From assembly GCA_018340805.1 (NCBI GenBank), contig JACMZG010001908.1:46794973-46858972 (forward strand): DNA of 64,000 nt. The letters run 5' to 3'. Of the stretch, positions 36,425 to 47,210 are shown in pieces. The stretch comes from Microvelia longipes (lineage: Eukaryota; Arthropoda; Insecta; Hemiptera; Veliidae). Under the pieces are notes generated by a model. That model did not search any database, was not told where the DNA came from, and saw only the letters and a program-made list of their open reading frames with translations. The first letter of the stretch is position 1. Each line of letters opens with the position of its first letter. The position numbers and the translations under genes were made by a program.

Positions 36425-39400
36425 TATATATATGTACATATACAACAATATATATATATACATATACAATTTTTAACATTTAGCCCCTTCCGAAATTAAA
36501 TCCTGGCTACGCCACTGCATCTATAAAACTTTAGTTTTATTCTCACCTATCTCCTCTACTAGTGTTTTATAATAAGTATTCAAAATTCAGTACGATTCAA
36601 GAGAACCAAAATTAATATTTGAATTATTTGTATCATTTTATATAAAGACGTACTGAAAGTTTTGACTTTAGTAATAGTAGGTTTGTGCTACTTTGTCATG
36701 CAGTACTACAGTTCTGAATATAACCAAAAAGAACGAAATAACGATTCCTCATTGGGGAAGGCCCCATCGTAGACAAGGTTTCAAAGTGCATAACAAAGTC
36801 GTTGATACCTGCCTACGAAGTTAGGTTAAAGTCTTAACACCCAACACTTGACACACACACCTCGTCTTTCGTCACTTCGCCTTTCTCAAGACGAACCTGA
36901 TGATGGAAGAAGTACCTGCTCCCGAAACGTCGTTAATTGTAAATAGTACTGACAATGGATTACGTCCAACTAATTTTACTCATGATCTACCATTGTCACA
37001 AACTTTCACGTCTAAGATTCCTCATTATTCCGAATAACGTGTGCCTCATTATTTTACTAGAAAACAGTAAAATACAGAAATCTAGAGATTTATAGCCTAT
37101 CAAAATATAGAATACAAAAATAATAATTTTATGATGGGTACAAATATCAGCCAAATATGATGAGTATATTATATATTGTTACATATCAGTTATAATTCAA
37201 TTCTATGAGAGACATTGTGTTAACTATTCGTGTTTTACAAAACTCGGTAGTATCAAATAATATATATCAGACGGTACATATATGACATAAATTTTAACTC
37301 TATTCTTCTAATTTTCAATTATTTGTATTAACAAACATCATATGTTTGAAATTTGAAAATGTGAGGAATTTTTGATAATTTTGCAAAAGAGAGTTATGCA
37401 TGACACAGGCATGCAAACCAACATGCTACATAAAAATAAATACCTAGTACGTCACCAAAGTTCATAAACCGGATGATAATGATAAAACTTGACTTCTGAT
37501 ATTTAGGCTGAACACAATACTTTTTCTAAATACCTACAGGAGAAGGCGAGGAGAAGTAAAAACGAATAATGAGTTTCTTAAACAATATCCTTGATTTTGT
37601 TCCTCTAAGCGATAAATAATAGATTGTGCATCATTATAAGATTATGCTAATGATTCTCTCTTTTAAACAATCTTGTGGTTTAAGATACTTAAAACAATTT
37701 AATTCTTATAGATGGCATAAACCATTAACCATTCCTATACGAACCTGTTAAGAACTGAAAGAGATTTATTGATAAAAAAAGTAAACAAGTAATTGTTTAA
37801 TTATTTGTCTAGTTTTATTTTATGATAATTTGAATTGTAATTTATTGCATTGGAGGAGATGTCTCAAGGGTATTTAATGGAATTGGTTAACTGTCTAACG
37901 TGCTATTTAATTTAATATTTAAAGAAGAACAATGTCAATAACTGAACGAAGTACAACATTATTATCAAACTCAATGATATGACATTGTAGAAGACACCAA
38001 AGAAATTTTTTAAATTATTGTGAATTCAGTGATATTTAAACAAAATATCTGCGTTTGGTGCATTTTAAGTTAATGTGTAAATCATATAGCTTTGGTTGTA
38101 GTTATCCAATCTAAAATAATCAATAAAAACTCGATCAAATGGAAATTTTATGAGCTTTATAAAATTCCCTCTTCAAGTTTTGCCCACTACTAATTAGGAA
38201 CCGCTTATTTTAAGAAACCTATTTGAGCGATTTTTTTTAAATTGAACATACGCAATATTATGAAGTCCTTCCCTCTGGAAAGGGAGACTTTATTTTTTGT
38301 GCATCATTAAAGCTATATTTCAAAAAAGTTGGGTTTAAAGTGGTACACATTGAGTCACGTTTTGTAGGTCTAGCTCCTAGAATATTATTTAAATATCGCG
38401 AGTTAGTAGAATCCATATCTTTGTAAGTAATTGTATTTCAGTATCGAAGAGTCAACGGTAGCAGATCGTGGACTTTCTCGTAAATATAAATAGGTATGTA
38501 AAGTTTATAATTTTGCTAATTGGTATTTTTCAGTGTACATAGATGCCGGAGCAGGTTTAAATAATCCAATAACACTGACTGTTGTGACGAGTGGACCATC
38601 ATATGCGAGAAATTGGAAGATCAGAGTCTGTCAGATACCTTGCAGTAGCACATACAGAGGTATTTATGCATCATTATGCGGTTTAAGAAATATCATTTAA
38701 ATTTTGACTTTATCAGAAGCGTACGCAAGCGCGTTTTATATCTAGAAGTTAAAAAAATATTTGGCGGCGATTCGTTTGGCAAAAAAATAAAAAATCCCGA
38801 CGATTAATTTATACTGAGAAAAGACCTTTAAGAGCGTACAAAGTGAATATATATTGAGATTTAGATCGCAAATAAGACACGCTGATCGCCCGTACAACGT
38901 TTCCAAAAAAAAAAAAGAAACAAAACGTCGGTACTTTCATGGGTCAAATAGAATTTCTGGTCTATAAATTACTAAACGTTATTACTATCACTACACCACA
39001 TTTAAATAAAAACAAAAATAATTAGTTTCTGACCTTAGTGTAACCTAGCCTGTTATTTTAACTATAGTAAAACTCTAGTACGTTTTAAAAACTGGTCACA
39101 GATTAACTAGTCATTCGTAAACAGATGTATTATCTCTTGATTAAAAATATTTTAACCTTTAAATGGCGAGTTTATGGGTAAATTAAATTCTGAATTTTGG
39201 TAAATTCCAAACTTATTTTGGTTTTAGAAAATGGTATCTTTAAAACACAGAGTTTTAATTCAAAAGCCCGAATATACGGTAAGAAAACCCACAGGGATTT
39301 GTGGCTTCTAACAAATAGCACGGATTGAACAACCCGCTATATAAACCTCAACTCTAAACTTTTTTTAAAAAACTACTGACTTCACTATTTAGAAGCTTTG

Positions 39401-40733
39401 TTGCAAATTGAATCAAAAAGCTTCTAATTGTTGCCAGCGGTTTGATCTGAAGATCACTTTTAGGTGAATGCGATAAATAGCTTAATCATCAGGGTTGATC
39501 ATAATAAATCATTAGTTATTATAGCAAGAGAACTTACACTGTTTAATAACTGTGTATTTTTATGTATACATTAAAATATAAACTTATTTTATCCTAAAGG
39601 AGGAATAGGTTAATAGTAAAGTGCATTCAAAATGTCAATTCTACCAATGTCGAGTCTGTTTGAAAAACAAGTATTCGATTATTTTTAATAATCGAATTTT
39701 TGAGTTTGGATCAAAATGAACACCCCCATTATTACTGATTAAAATATTAATTGAAATTAGTTTTTCATTTGTTGCTTATATTTTGGGCATTCATAAACTC
39801 TTTCATGGTTAGGCATGGAATTATTAAAAAAATGCACCTTTAATTTCCAATGATCAAATATAAATCATGTGCATTTGAATGTTTAAATTTGAGAAGTTTA
39901 TACTTCATAATTTATATTGTGACGTATTTTATTTGTGTTAAAATACGTCACTGGTATTAGCTACTTTTGTGAAAAATTGAACTTAAGTCAATAAGGAGAT
40001 CACAGTCTCGACTACTTATGATAAAGTAGATCTTAACCTGTTCCAATTGCGGGTTTAGATTTACAATTCCTCTTCGTTTTTGCAGCCGAAGAAGGGTGTT
40101 TGCAATACTACACAGGAATATCTGGACAGATCAAATCGTACAACTACGATCCGATAACCGGACTACAAATATCTAATCAGGATTATAGTGCATGCGTCAG
40201 GATGGAAAGGAATTTTTGTGGAATACAATACTCAGCTTGTCCTGATACATGTAAGTTCATATTTTTAATTGAATCACAGGGATTATGAACGTTTTTAATA
40301 TGTTTAATCAAAGCAAGGTTCTAATTTTGAGCAAATTAATTAATGTATTACATTTTGTAGACTTGTTAATTGTGATCTTAAGACAGTGTGTCGACATATT
40401 TATACAATATAAGCAATAAGCCTGAAGCAGATACGGTCTTACTAACTCTGAAAGTTATTTTACCAACGGGTAGAGTATCCCCAGTGTTTAGTACACCAGA
40501 GAAAGCATAAAATGACAGCCTTGGTTCTGAGTGCACTGGTTGGGGACTGCATGGTAGATAACCCAACCCAGCCTGTATTGAGAAATGACTTAAATTTAAA
40601 GGGTGAAAGAGTGAGAACACCAGTACTTTTGATTTTAAAGAAAATAAGGTTTATAATATACTTAATAAACAAGTTATAAATAAAGGTTAGATTAAGCATA
40701 AGTTTAAGCAATAGATAATATCAAAGTTATCAA

Positions 40734-40812
<79 letters not shown>

Positions 40813-43800
40813 CCTGACTAGGTGATTGCACTGAGCTCTTATCACAGATTTCTTATTTAGTATAAACATATAAGGCATTGGACAACACAAAATAATAAAG
40901 GAAATAACGTTACCAATTGGTGCAGAGACACAAGGTGTAAACAGGTGAAACACAGGTTGTAATTAATCTAGGAAATATAAAGGTAAGGTTCGTTTGTTGT
41001 CCATGTCTCCACCACTGTTCTGAGGATACATCTAAAGTAAAATAATAAGAGGATATTAATAAATATATACAAAATTATAATAAATAAATAAATGGCATAT
41101 AACAATGAAAAACGACATGCACAGGTAAACAAGCAAGGATTACAAAGTTTCTTAAGGCTAATATTAAAGCTTGCTTAAACTAATCTAACTAATAATAAGT
41201 AATATCTAGGAATTAATAATAACTGAGCCAGCCGTGGACTTGATCAAGGCCCACAAACTACAAGGAAGCTGGACAGTTTTTTAGGTCTTTAATAGGCAAT
41301 AAAATTAAAATAATTCCCGGTAATTTGGCCACAGCAGAGTTTGTTAGGTAGTAGAAGTAGACTAATGATATCCAAAGTAATCGCAAGTAAATTCCAAGTA
41401 GCTCCAGGAGAAAACACCGGTATGGGTTGCGTACCGGTTTTTTGATAAATAAAATATTTCAGCACTCACCGTATGTTTGTAACAAACTCACTCTCTTTTA
41501 TTGGGCCCAAACAACACAAACCACAAGTATTCAGTCTTTGATGTCACCAATAATAATTAAAATTAAACAAAGAAAAACTAATTCGCGTGTTACTTCTCGG
41601 CATCCATTTTCTAACCGACCAAATCAGCTGTTTTGGTGATCATGCCTTCGCCACAGCAAGATATGTACGTAAACCGCTACAAAAGTAGAAGGAGATGATG
41701 TTGCATTCCGAAAACGATGTTACCGCAACAGTGCATCGCCAAAATGGTGGACAATCCTTGAAACTTACATTTTAACTTAAATCTAAATGAAGATCTGAAA
41801 ATCTACCGCTCTAAACCTAGTTACATAAAGAAATACCTAAATTAAATCAAATAAACTTCTGATGTCCTAACACCCAGCATTAGAAATCATAAATAAGATA
41901 TTGAAAATACTATATAAAACATCAATATATTTGTTCATTAAAAATCAATTTAAATTTATTATCGATAAACCTGTATCAGTTTTAATACCTGTAACAATTA
42001 TTTGTTCATATTCAGAAGATTTTGAATGTAAGTTCCTACATTTATACTTTTTTTACTTAAAAACTTATTATTCTATTTATCTTAAAATAGCTTATCTTAA
42101 AAGTATGAATATAAAAGAGAAGAAACAAACTGGTTTTTGAGAGAGAATGGAAACCCAGTACTTTAGTCCTTTATTCCTATCTTTACTTGTATTTTGTCAA
42201 TTCTTTTATCAAAAAATTATGGTTTGACCTCTTTAAAATATTTTAAATTATGTTTTAGAAAATTGTACTTTCAAAATAATCTATCCTCACGAAAAACACA
42301 AGTGCAAAAAGCCAAGACTAGCGTAAAAAATTAAGATCTTTTTTACAAGTCTTATCAGTCTGACACATTTTATTAAAAGTAAAATTAGATTTTCTCTTTG
42401 TGACTTCCAGTACGTAGTGCACGTAGAATTATGCAATAATATAATTGTTTATATTATTATTACTAGTTTTAATAGTAATAATTGTAATGCTATTTAATAA
42501 TTTACTATTTAATTAATTGACGCAACAAGCTAATTCGCAGTGATTAAATAACACGATACTTATATACGATGAGTACTAGCAAAGTTACCTAGTGCAATCA
42601 TCATGAATCAAGTTCAATCATCATGAAAGCAATGAAATATGTCAGGCTGATGTACAATGAGATCACAACACTTTGTTCGCTATACTTGGATTTTTTCACT
42701 AGTGTTTTTGGTTGGAATTTCATTACTTTTTTTAGGTTATGAAAATTTCGTCCTAACCGTGTGTAGTCAAATATTGTTAATGTCTTTTCTCAACAAGTAA
42801 ACATATTAGGGCAAAACTAAAAATAGTGTAGTATTCAGGGAGTAATACTAATAAGAAACGCAAAAACCGCTTCTTAAAAGATTATTTCGGTCGTAAATGA
42901 GATGATTGTACAATAATCGTCAACAATACGTAAGCGATGTACGTAGAAAAATATTTTATCTACTCACGGCAGCAAAATTAGCCATTACTGGACTGTTTTT
43001 AAGCTGCAAAATGTCATTTTACCTACACTGTCAAGCAATACGGTAAATATTTTAAAACAGTACGCAAAATGTTTCAAAACAGTACGCAAAATGATTTGGT
43101 AATGAAAAAAGTACTAGGGAGTTATGGCTCATTTAAATAACAATGGAAACAAGCCAAACTCCCTAGGCGGGAAAATGAATGAGCGGAGGTTATTATTTTA
43201 CAAATTATTGCGTGAATTTCGGTATTGTTTTATTTTGTAAACTATGATTTATTCAAGCTTGTTTCTAGTATGTAACTTTCTTTATTGTTACTTAAAATTA
43301 CGATATTATTATTAAATGTTTAACATTTAACATTTGTTTATCCATAGAGATATATTACTAGAGGGGCCTTATTGATTGAATTTTGAAACAATGAAAAAGT
43401 AACCTGACCGCATTCGATTATCGTTATCATCAAATAAACATAACAAAAAACCGTAAATTATATATAGTAGAATGTTTAAAATACAAATCACAACACAAAC
43501 AATCTGCGGGAAGCCGAAAACAATTGATTAATTATTACCTTAGCTCTCTCTTGTAGGAGGTTTCAATGAGGTTACACAGAGTCCCTGAGTGCCCCACTAA
43601 AAATGTTTCAGGCCTCTCAATGTATTAAGATAGGCTATGCCCCCTCTAGTATATATCTCTATGTGTTTATCTAATAATATATAATGTTTTGGAAACAAAT
43701 TGGCAACACTGATAATTTTGGCATTAAATTAAATTATTTCCCAGCTGTTTATGAATCGACAGATTTTTAATGTTTAAGTCGTCAGATTTTGTATTTCATG

Positions 43801-45642
43801 TTGTTATATTTAGTTAAAGTATATAAAGTTACAAAAATAGAACGTTATCAAAAACTAAATCTGTAAACTAAAGTTAAGTTACTAAAACAAAATGAGTGAG
43901 AACAACAGTGAAGTGAATAAAGATACAAACATTGTTGACATTGACGAGTTATTGGACCACACTCCACCTGATATCTCGCAGCAAGTATTTAAAATAATCT
44001 CTTGTGTATTTTTTCTGCCGTTAGAAGATAAAATATTATATGCTACTATGCAGCAAAGGAAACATTGCAGACTCGTGCAATTAATTACCTGCCTCGGCTT
44101 ACGCCTCTGCAGGTAATTCGCCATTTGCCAGCCTCGGCTTCGCCTCGTTTGTCAAATGGGTTAATTACCTGCCTCGGCTTACGCCTCTGCAGGTAATTTC
44201 CATTGCCCGCCCTCGCCTTCGGCTCGGGGGCAAATTTATAACACTCGTCTGCAAATTTCCATTTTGCTGCCTAGTAGCATAATATACTATTGTTTACGTT
44301 TTTTTTGACAAACATGGTAAGATAAACGGTCGGCATATTTGAATTGAGCGTCAAAAACTACATAAGAATATACTTTTATAAAATCTATAAAAAATCAGGC
44401 ATAAGATACATAGATACGTTTCTAGTTTCTACGGATTTTTTCATGTTCTCAATATGACATGATTACTAAAAGCTAAAGGTGCTTTACTACGTAATGTATA
44501 AATACGCTATGTACTCCTCTGTTTAAACGTTTTTTTCTTATACAAAGCGGCCTCAACCTGTATTTTATTAATCTATAGATAAGTAAATACATGTTAATAA
44601 TATATAAATACATAAATAAAGTAAGTACATGACAACTAGCGTTCTATAACTAAGTGCATTTCAATTTTTAATGTACGATTTCGTTTTGTTTTAGCTAATA
44701 ACCGATCTCACGCTTTCACGATATCAGGAAACACACAGGGTCAGACGCCAGTAACAAGTGTCATAGGGGGAGTTGGTCCGAATACTTGTACTGGCGATTA
44801 CGTTATAATACCATGTATCAGTAATGTAGGAAGAGTCATAGGTCAGCAAGGACAGACATGTGCTGACAGGATCTGTGGAGGAACCTTTAATGCGGAAGTA
44901 TCGACAACTGAGTCAGCTGTTATTAGTAAGTAATCCCTTTCTTAAATTAAAGAGAAAGAAATACCAAAATATTTGTTGTGGGGTCCAGGTGATGTAATGT
45001 CTGCCATACAGACCGTCTGGGTTTGATCCCGAATTAAGGAACGTTTTTTCCTTTGAAAAGGACGTTAAGCCAATTGTTTCGAGCTTGTGCGATGTCAGGT
45101 ACTCATAAAAGAACCCAAACTCTAAATAAACCTGGGTTTAGGTAAAATTTAGGACCCTTAATAGCAGTTTAAATAAAATATATATTTATTTCTGCCTTGT
45201 GGTTTGAAAATCATGAAAGATAAGTCTGGCATTTGGACACGTGTTGTTTCTATTTTAAGGTATTGCAAATTTATAAATGTTTCAAAGTGGTCTCCCAATT
45301 TCCCAAGTTACTTCTAACATGTTTAACTTGAACCAACTATGGCAAAATTACGTCAAATAAACTTCATTTAAGGTTTTCTTGATACAGAACCTAATCTACC
45401 ACCGACCTAAGTTATTTATTATCTCAGTATTAAGTACAGTTAAGAAAATAATATATGTTAATAATACGTTAATATAATATAAACACGAAATTCTAATAAC
45501 TCTGTTAATCTGTTCAGGTACAGTAAAGCCATTTAGAATTCACGTCCACACGGATAACGTCGAAGCACCCAATGACGTCGGGAACCGAGGATTCTGTCTC
45601 AACTACGTCCAACAACCATGTACTAATAATCTGAACGTATAA
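27559..45642 (+). CDS. Secreted cysteine-rich protein with two CUB domains, seven exons, 3' part of gene
   Basis: Seven exons (27559-27711, 33271-33406, 35727-35854, 38534-38659, 40086-40250, 44695-44925, 45518-45642) have AG/GT borders and join in frame to give 353 residues and a TAA stop. Order: an N-terminal segment LSLFTVVKFGNDWC followed by a six-cysteine region (C14, 24, 30, 41, 48, 49) typical of this insect family; CUB1 about residues 52-180; CUB2 about 182-350. Possible N-glycosylation sites include NGT (21), NCT (62) and NRS (238). CUB domains are extracellular beta-sandwiches that bind protein or carbohydrate partners. No protease, EGF or membrane segment follows, so the product is predicted to be soluble and secreted; its partner is unknown. 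The first codon is split, so at least one exon with the signal peptide is missing and lies upstream. Introns are large and repeat-filled. Confidence 0.87.
29440..29765 (+). repeat. Interspersed repeat, copy matching 25105-25400
   Basis: Same ordered blocks as the 25105-25400 copy, ending with GTATACCTACGGTATAAATG and AGGAAAAG. Fragments of this 3' end recur near 30840-30870 and, in reverse, 35222-35250, so the family is abundant. Confidence 0.6.
30239..30370. mobile_element. 132 bp foldback with GACGAGCGAAGCGAGTC core
   Basis: The arms (GGCTGAGAAG...TCTTTATGTC...GGCAATT and complement) pair for about 55 bases with a few mismatches. The centre is CGACGAGCGAAGCGAGTCG, itself a perfect palindrome around one A pair. 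The same core appears in the dispersed GAGCGAAGC repeats, linking them to foldback structures. Confidence 0.65.
31433..31530 (+). repeat. tRNA-derived SINE-like unit (or tRNA pseudogene)
   Basis: Box A-like TGGTCTAGGACG at 31439-31450 and box B-like GGTTCGCATCCC at 31498-31509 are 47 bases apart, in the range for an internal RNA polymerase III promoter. The segment starts CGCCTTCGTGG and ends GTTACGC, which does not close into a good acceptor stem, so a functional tRNA is unlikely. Confidence 0.5.
33271..33406 (+). CDS. CUB gene exon: start of CUB1
   Basis: Acceptor TTCTTTTCAG, donor GTAAAC. It reads QATCGQSTRSNCTYFVNPG and FDGTGSCQLTVHK, ending VCQY. Entry completes a Tyr codon; exit leaves AG of an Arg codon. 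N-C-T is a glycosylation sequon. Confidence 0.87.
35727..35854 (+). CDS. CUB gene exon: middle of CUB1
   Basis: Acceptor TATTTTAG, donor GTAAGT. It reads LDFENFNIAGPEP, then FCHNDQFIVSGG and PGICGINTGNH. The LDF..F.I..P sequence and the following C.D.F.V..G...P.ICG.N.G form the classic CUB core strand pattern. Confidence 0.87.
35985..36075 (+). repeat. GAGCGAAGCGAG-family dispersed repeat in CUB intron
   Basis: ACGAGCGAAGCGAGTC is followed by ATGAGGATAAGTGCGGCG and TTCCAAGACACTGCGTAC. This parallels 4573-4680, 35527-35590 and 58611-58670, where GAGGA...GTTCCGAGGTAC follows the palindrome at similar distance. Confidence 0.5.
36184..36517. mobile_element. Non-autonomous hAT MITE (334 bp) with perfect 8 bp target duplication
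   Basis: The ends are CAGTGGCGTAGCCAGG and its exact complement. Flanking CATCTATA occurs at 36176-36183 and 36518-36525, a perfect 8 bp duplication. CAG-starting ends plus 8 bp duplications identify the hAT superfamily. The interior is mostly TA microsatellite (about 36305-36341 and 36378-36434) with no transposase, so it depends on an autonomous partner. A 9-base G run follows the left end. It lies in the intron after the third recognised CUB exon. Confidence 0.92.
36305..36475. repeat. TA microsatellites inside the hAT MITE
   Basis: Several (TA)n runs separated by ACAAAAATACAC-like spacers and an AATGAAATTGATATA block that is itself repeated (about 36295 and 36363). Long open frames predicted over it are artefacts of the TA repeat. 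Confidence 0.85.
36740..36990 (+). mobile_element. Retroelement terminal fragment with hammerhead-like motif
   Basis: CTGATGA (36897-36903), a variable region with GGA...TCC, GAAAC (36924-36928) and GTC (36929-36931) occur in the order of a hammerhead ribozyme core with a minimal stem III. Such motifs sit in the terminal repeats of Penelope-like elements and retrozymes. Flanking stem I pairing is weak here (AAC/GTT) and an extra T precedes stem II, so activity is doubtful. Blocks before and after match the copy at 20330-20590. Confidence 0.5.
37206..37255 (-). repeat. TIR-like motif copy, reverse orientation
   Basis: The complement reads GATACTACCGAGTTTTGTAA then ACACGAATAGTTAACACAAT, matching the ends of the 5660-5975 foldback family. 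It stands alone here, without a visible partner arm. Confidence 0.55.
38534..38659 (+). CDS. CUB gene exon: end of CUB1
   Basis: Acceptor TATTTTTCAG, donor GTATTT (weak at position 5). It reads YIDAGAGLNNPITLTVVTSG, then WKIRVCQIPC. W.I.V.QI is the terminal strand of a CUB domain. Confidence 0.85.
40086..40250 (+). CDS. CUB gene exon: start of CUB2
   Basis: Acceptor GTTTTTGCAG, donor GTAAGT. It reads GCLQYYTGISGQIKSYNYDP, then YSACVRMERNFCGIQYSAC. GC.QYYTG..G.I.S.N is the signature opening of the second CUB in this family. Confidence 0.9.
40736..40812. repeat. TA microsatellite
   Basis: Nearly pure (TA)n with one interruption. Prone to length polymorphism and cruciform formation. Confidence 0.9.
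43343..43663. mobile_element. MITE family M1, copy B (321 bp) with perfect 8 bp target duplication
   Basis: Ends CATAGAGATATATTACTAGA and, on the right, the near-exact complement TAGTATATATCTCTATG. TGTTTATC immediately precedes and follows the element, so the boundaries are well set. Internal landmarks are as in copies A and C. The 8 bp duplication suggests hAT or a related superfamily, although the CATAG end is not the usual CAG(G). No coding capacity. Confidence 0.88.
43892..44030 (+). CDS. ATG-opened coding-like segment, possible gene start or retroposed fragment
   Basis: ATG follows AAAACAAA, a good insect start context. The frame reads MSENNSEVNKDTNIVDIDEL, then DHTPPDISQQVF, acidic and protein-like, before running into the inverted repeat of the next foldback near 44034. 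A possible donor is CAA-GTATTT at about 43986. GGCAACACTG near 43700, upstream, resembles a motif often seen near insect promoters. It lies in a CUB intron on the same strand. It may be a nested gene start, a truncated pseudogene or chance; I do not recognise the product. Confidence 0.3.
44030..44290. mobile_element. Foldback/MITE with nested GC-rich hairpins
   Basis: Terminal arms of about 39 bases (ATATTATATGCTACTATGCA at 44034 and the complement ending near 44287) share TGCTACTA.GCAGCAAA and TTGCAGAC with the partner. The interior holds two identical copies of AATTACCTGCCTCGGCTTAC (about 44084 and 44164). Each closes with GCAGGTAATT as a hairpin, flanking a third hairpin around CCATTTGCC...GTCAAATGG. 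CpG and GC content jump sharply inside. No coding capacity; superfamily unknown. Confidence 0.75.
44695..44925 (+). CDS. CUB gene exon: middle of CUB2
   Basis: Acceptor TTTTGTTTTAG, donor GTAAGT. It includes FTISGNTQGQTP, CTGDYVIIPC, DRICGGTFN. C..DY..IP......G...CADRICGG is a strongly conserved block of this family. Confidence 0.9.
44979..45170 (+). repeat. tRNA-derived SINE-like unit in last CUB intron
   Basis: Box A-like TGGGGTCCAGGTGATG begins at 44979 and box B-like GGTTTGATCCC lies at 45020-45030. A non-tRNA body with GGACGTTAAGCC follows. No clear tail was delimited. The layout is typical of insect tRNA-SINEs. Confidence 0.5.
45518..45642 (+). CDS. CUB gene, terminal coding exon
   Basis: Acceptor CTGTTCAG. 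It reads KPFRIHVHTDNVEAP and NRGFCLNYVQQPCTNN, then TAA. PF.I.V.TD..E......RGFCL.Y.Q.PC closes CUB2; the protein ends five residues after the last Cys, as expected of the family. Confidence 0.9.
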
Positions 45643-45834
45643 TGAAGGCATGAGAGGCTATATTGCGTTGCAGACATTAATTTTTCTTTTTAAAAATGTG
45701 AGCAGACATTGATAAATGATGTAGCTTCATTTAAAAAGAAAAGATTTTAAATTTGTTTAACTTGTAGATATAAAAAACAGAACTCATTATAATACGAAGG
45801 CTTGATGGCCTCATTAGAGAAACGTAAAGGCAAA

Positions 45835-45840
45835 AATAAA
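45835..45840 (+). other. Candidate polyadenylation signal of the CUB gene
   Basis: AATAAA about 195 bases after the stop codon, the first canonical hexamer seen downstream. A second AATAAA is near 46148. Confidence 0.4.
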
Positions 45841-47210
45841 TATTTATCTTAAGGGAATTAATGCTCCGTCCCTTAGTTCCTCCCTCACCTTATTTTTTTA
45901 TTTACCTTTTTAATGATTTTAATGTTGTTTTTATGTTATATTTACTTATTTGTATTGCTTAATTCTAAATTTTCTCGAGGATGCATTGCATAATTTATGT
46001 AAATACCAATAATATATTTTTTTATAATTAATACTGTTTTTAAACGTAAATTATAGTAACGAAACACGGATACTCGGGTTAACATATTTCCCGTCAAGAA
46101 ATACATTAATAACATCAGCTGTAAAAGAAAAACTAACGCTTTCTCAAATAAAGAGATGAAAAGTATCCTTCCTGCAAAGGATGGAGTAGTTAGGAGTTAG
46201 GTCAGTCCACCTGCACTGCGCTTAACCTTAAAGAAATCCTTAACCCAACCTTAACAAACCCTCTCATCGTAAGTCTTAAAATCACCTCAATTTCCATAAC
46301 AATCTAATACCTCATTTATTGAAAGAAAATTCATTAAGTTAATGGAACATTTTTACGTGCTCCACGGTAGTAATCCTTATATATTCCTGTAGAAAAGACA
46401 AGAGAGTATTGGCAGCACAAAAAATTTGCATTATCGGAGCTATAATTAATGATTTTACTCATACTAACGTATTACTAACGCACAACTATTTTTTTTGGAT
46501 ATGCATCATTACGTAGAAATAACTCAAAAGTCTCATTGTTTGGAAGTTTTTTCAGATTTAGTATTGTTAAACAGTTTTCACATTGGACGTATAAAACAGA
46601 TAATTATTTATTTAACAGCACCGACTATAAGCAGACATATTGTCATCAGTGGCGGTGAAGACCGAATCTAAAAATCACAATAGTAATAAATTGTGTAGGC
46701 TTCCGCGGTTATTGCCAAGAAGACCGTTTCAATGTAGATGTCTCCATGTGTTTTCACATTCAATGTGTCGCTTCCACGAACGGGAATTGCTCCCACTTCT
46801 GAGTAATTTGTGACAAGACAGAGTCCTGAATCTAACCAGTCAGATTTAGAACTCATCGTGATATTTTGACTCCTTCATCAGCTGTAAGCTTGAAAGTCTT
46901 CGCTTTTAAAAAAGTAATTATTTGTGGAGAGAACTTGTTCTATACATTCTGTTTGGTAGGTACGCGTGTCATTTGGAGAAGTTACACCAGTCACTATAGT
47001 GAAGTCAATTATTTACCAAAAATTCGACCGTCATATCTATTGAATCAGTTGATGGTTTGTTGTAGAGAATAAGTCTCTCGAAAATATTGGTACTAATAAA
47101 AAAAAGATTCTATTTAATGTTTTTACTATACACTGAAGAATAAGAATATATACCTACGATGTACCTTTATGTAGCTTTTTCTTTATATTATAAGAAAGTA
47201 TATGTATAGA
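45841..47210. other. Intergenic stretch with a decayed relative of the 52304 palindrome
   Basis: Near 46640-46860, GAAGACCG, TAGGCTTCCGCGGTTATTG, CAATGTAGATG and CGCTTCCACGAACGGGA recur in degenerate form from the 52304-52620 element. No gene was seen. Confidence 0.4.

Larger units (their letters stand above)
40251..44694 (+). other. CUB intron 5 and its contents
   Basis: The 4.4 kb intron contains a TA microsatellite (40736-40812), MITE copy B (43343-43663), an ORF-like segment (43892-44030) and a GC-rich foldback (44030-44290). The 40380-41900 part is somewhat less AT-rich and may be an old retroelement, but no coding domain or terminal repeat was found. Confidence 0.4.

Noticed and set aside
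36156..36479. Long minus-strand reading frames rich in Tyr and Ile
   Set aside because: They are translations of TA microsatellite inside the hAT MITE.
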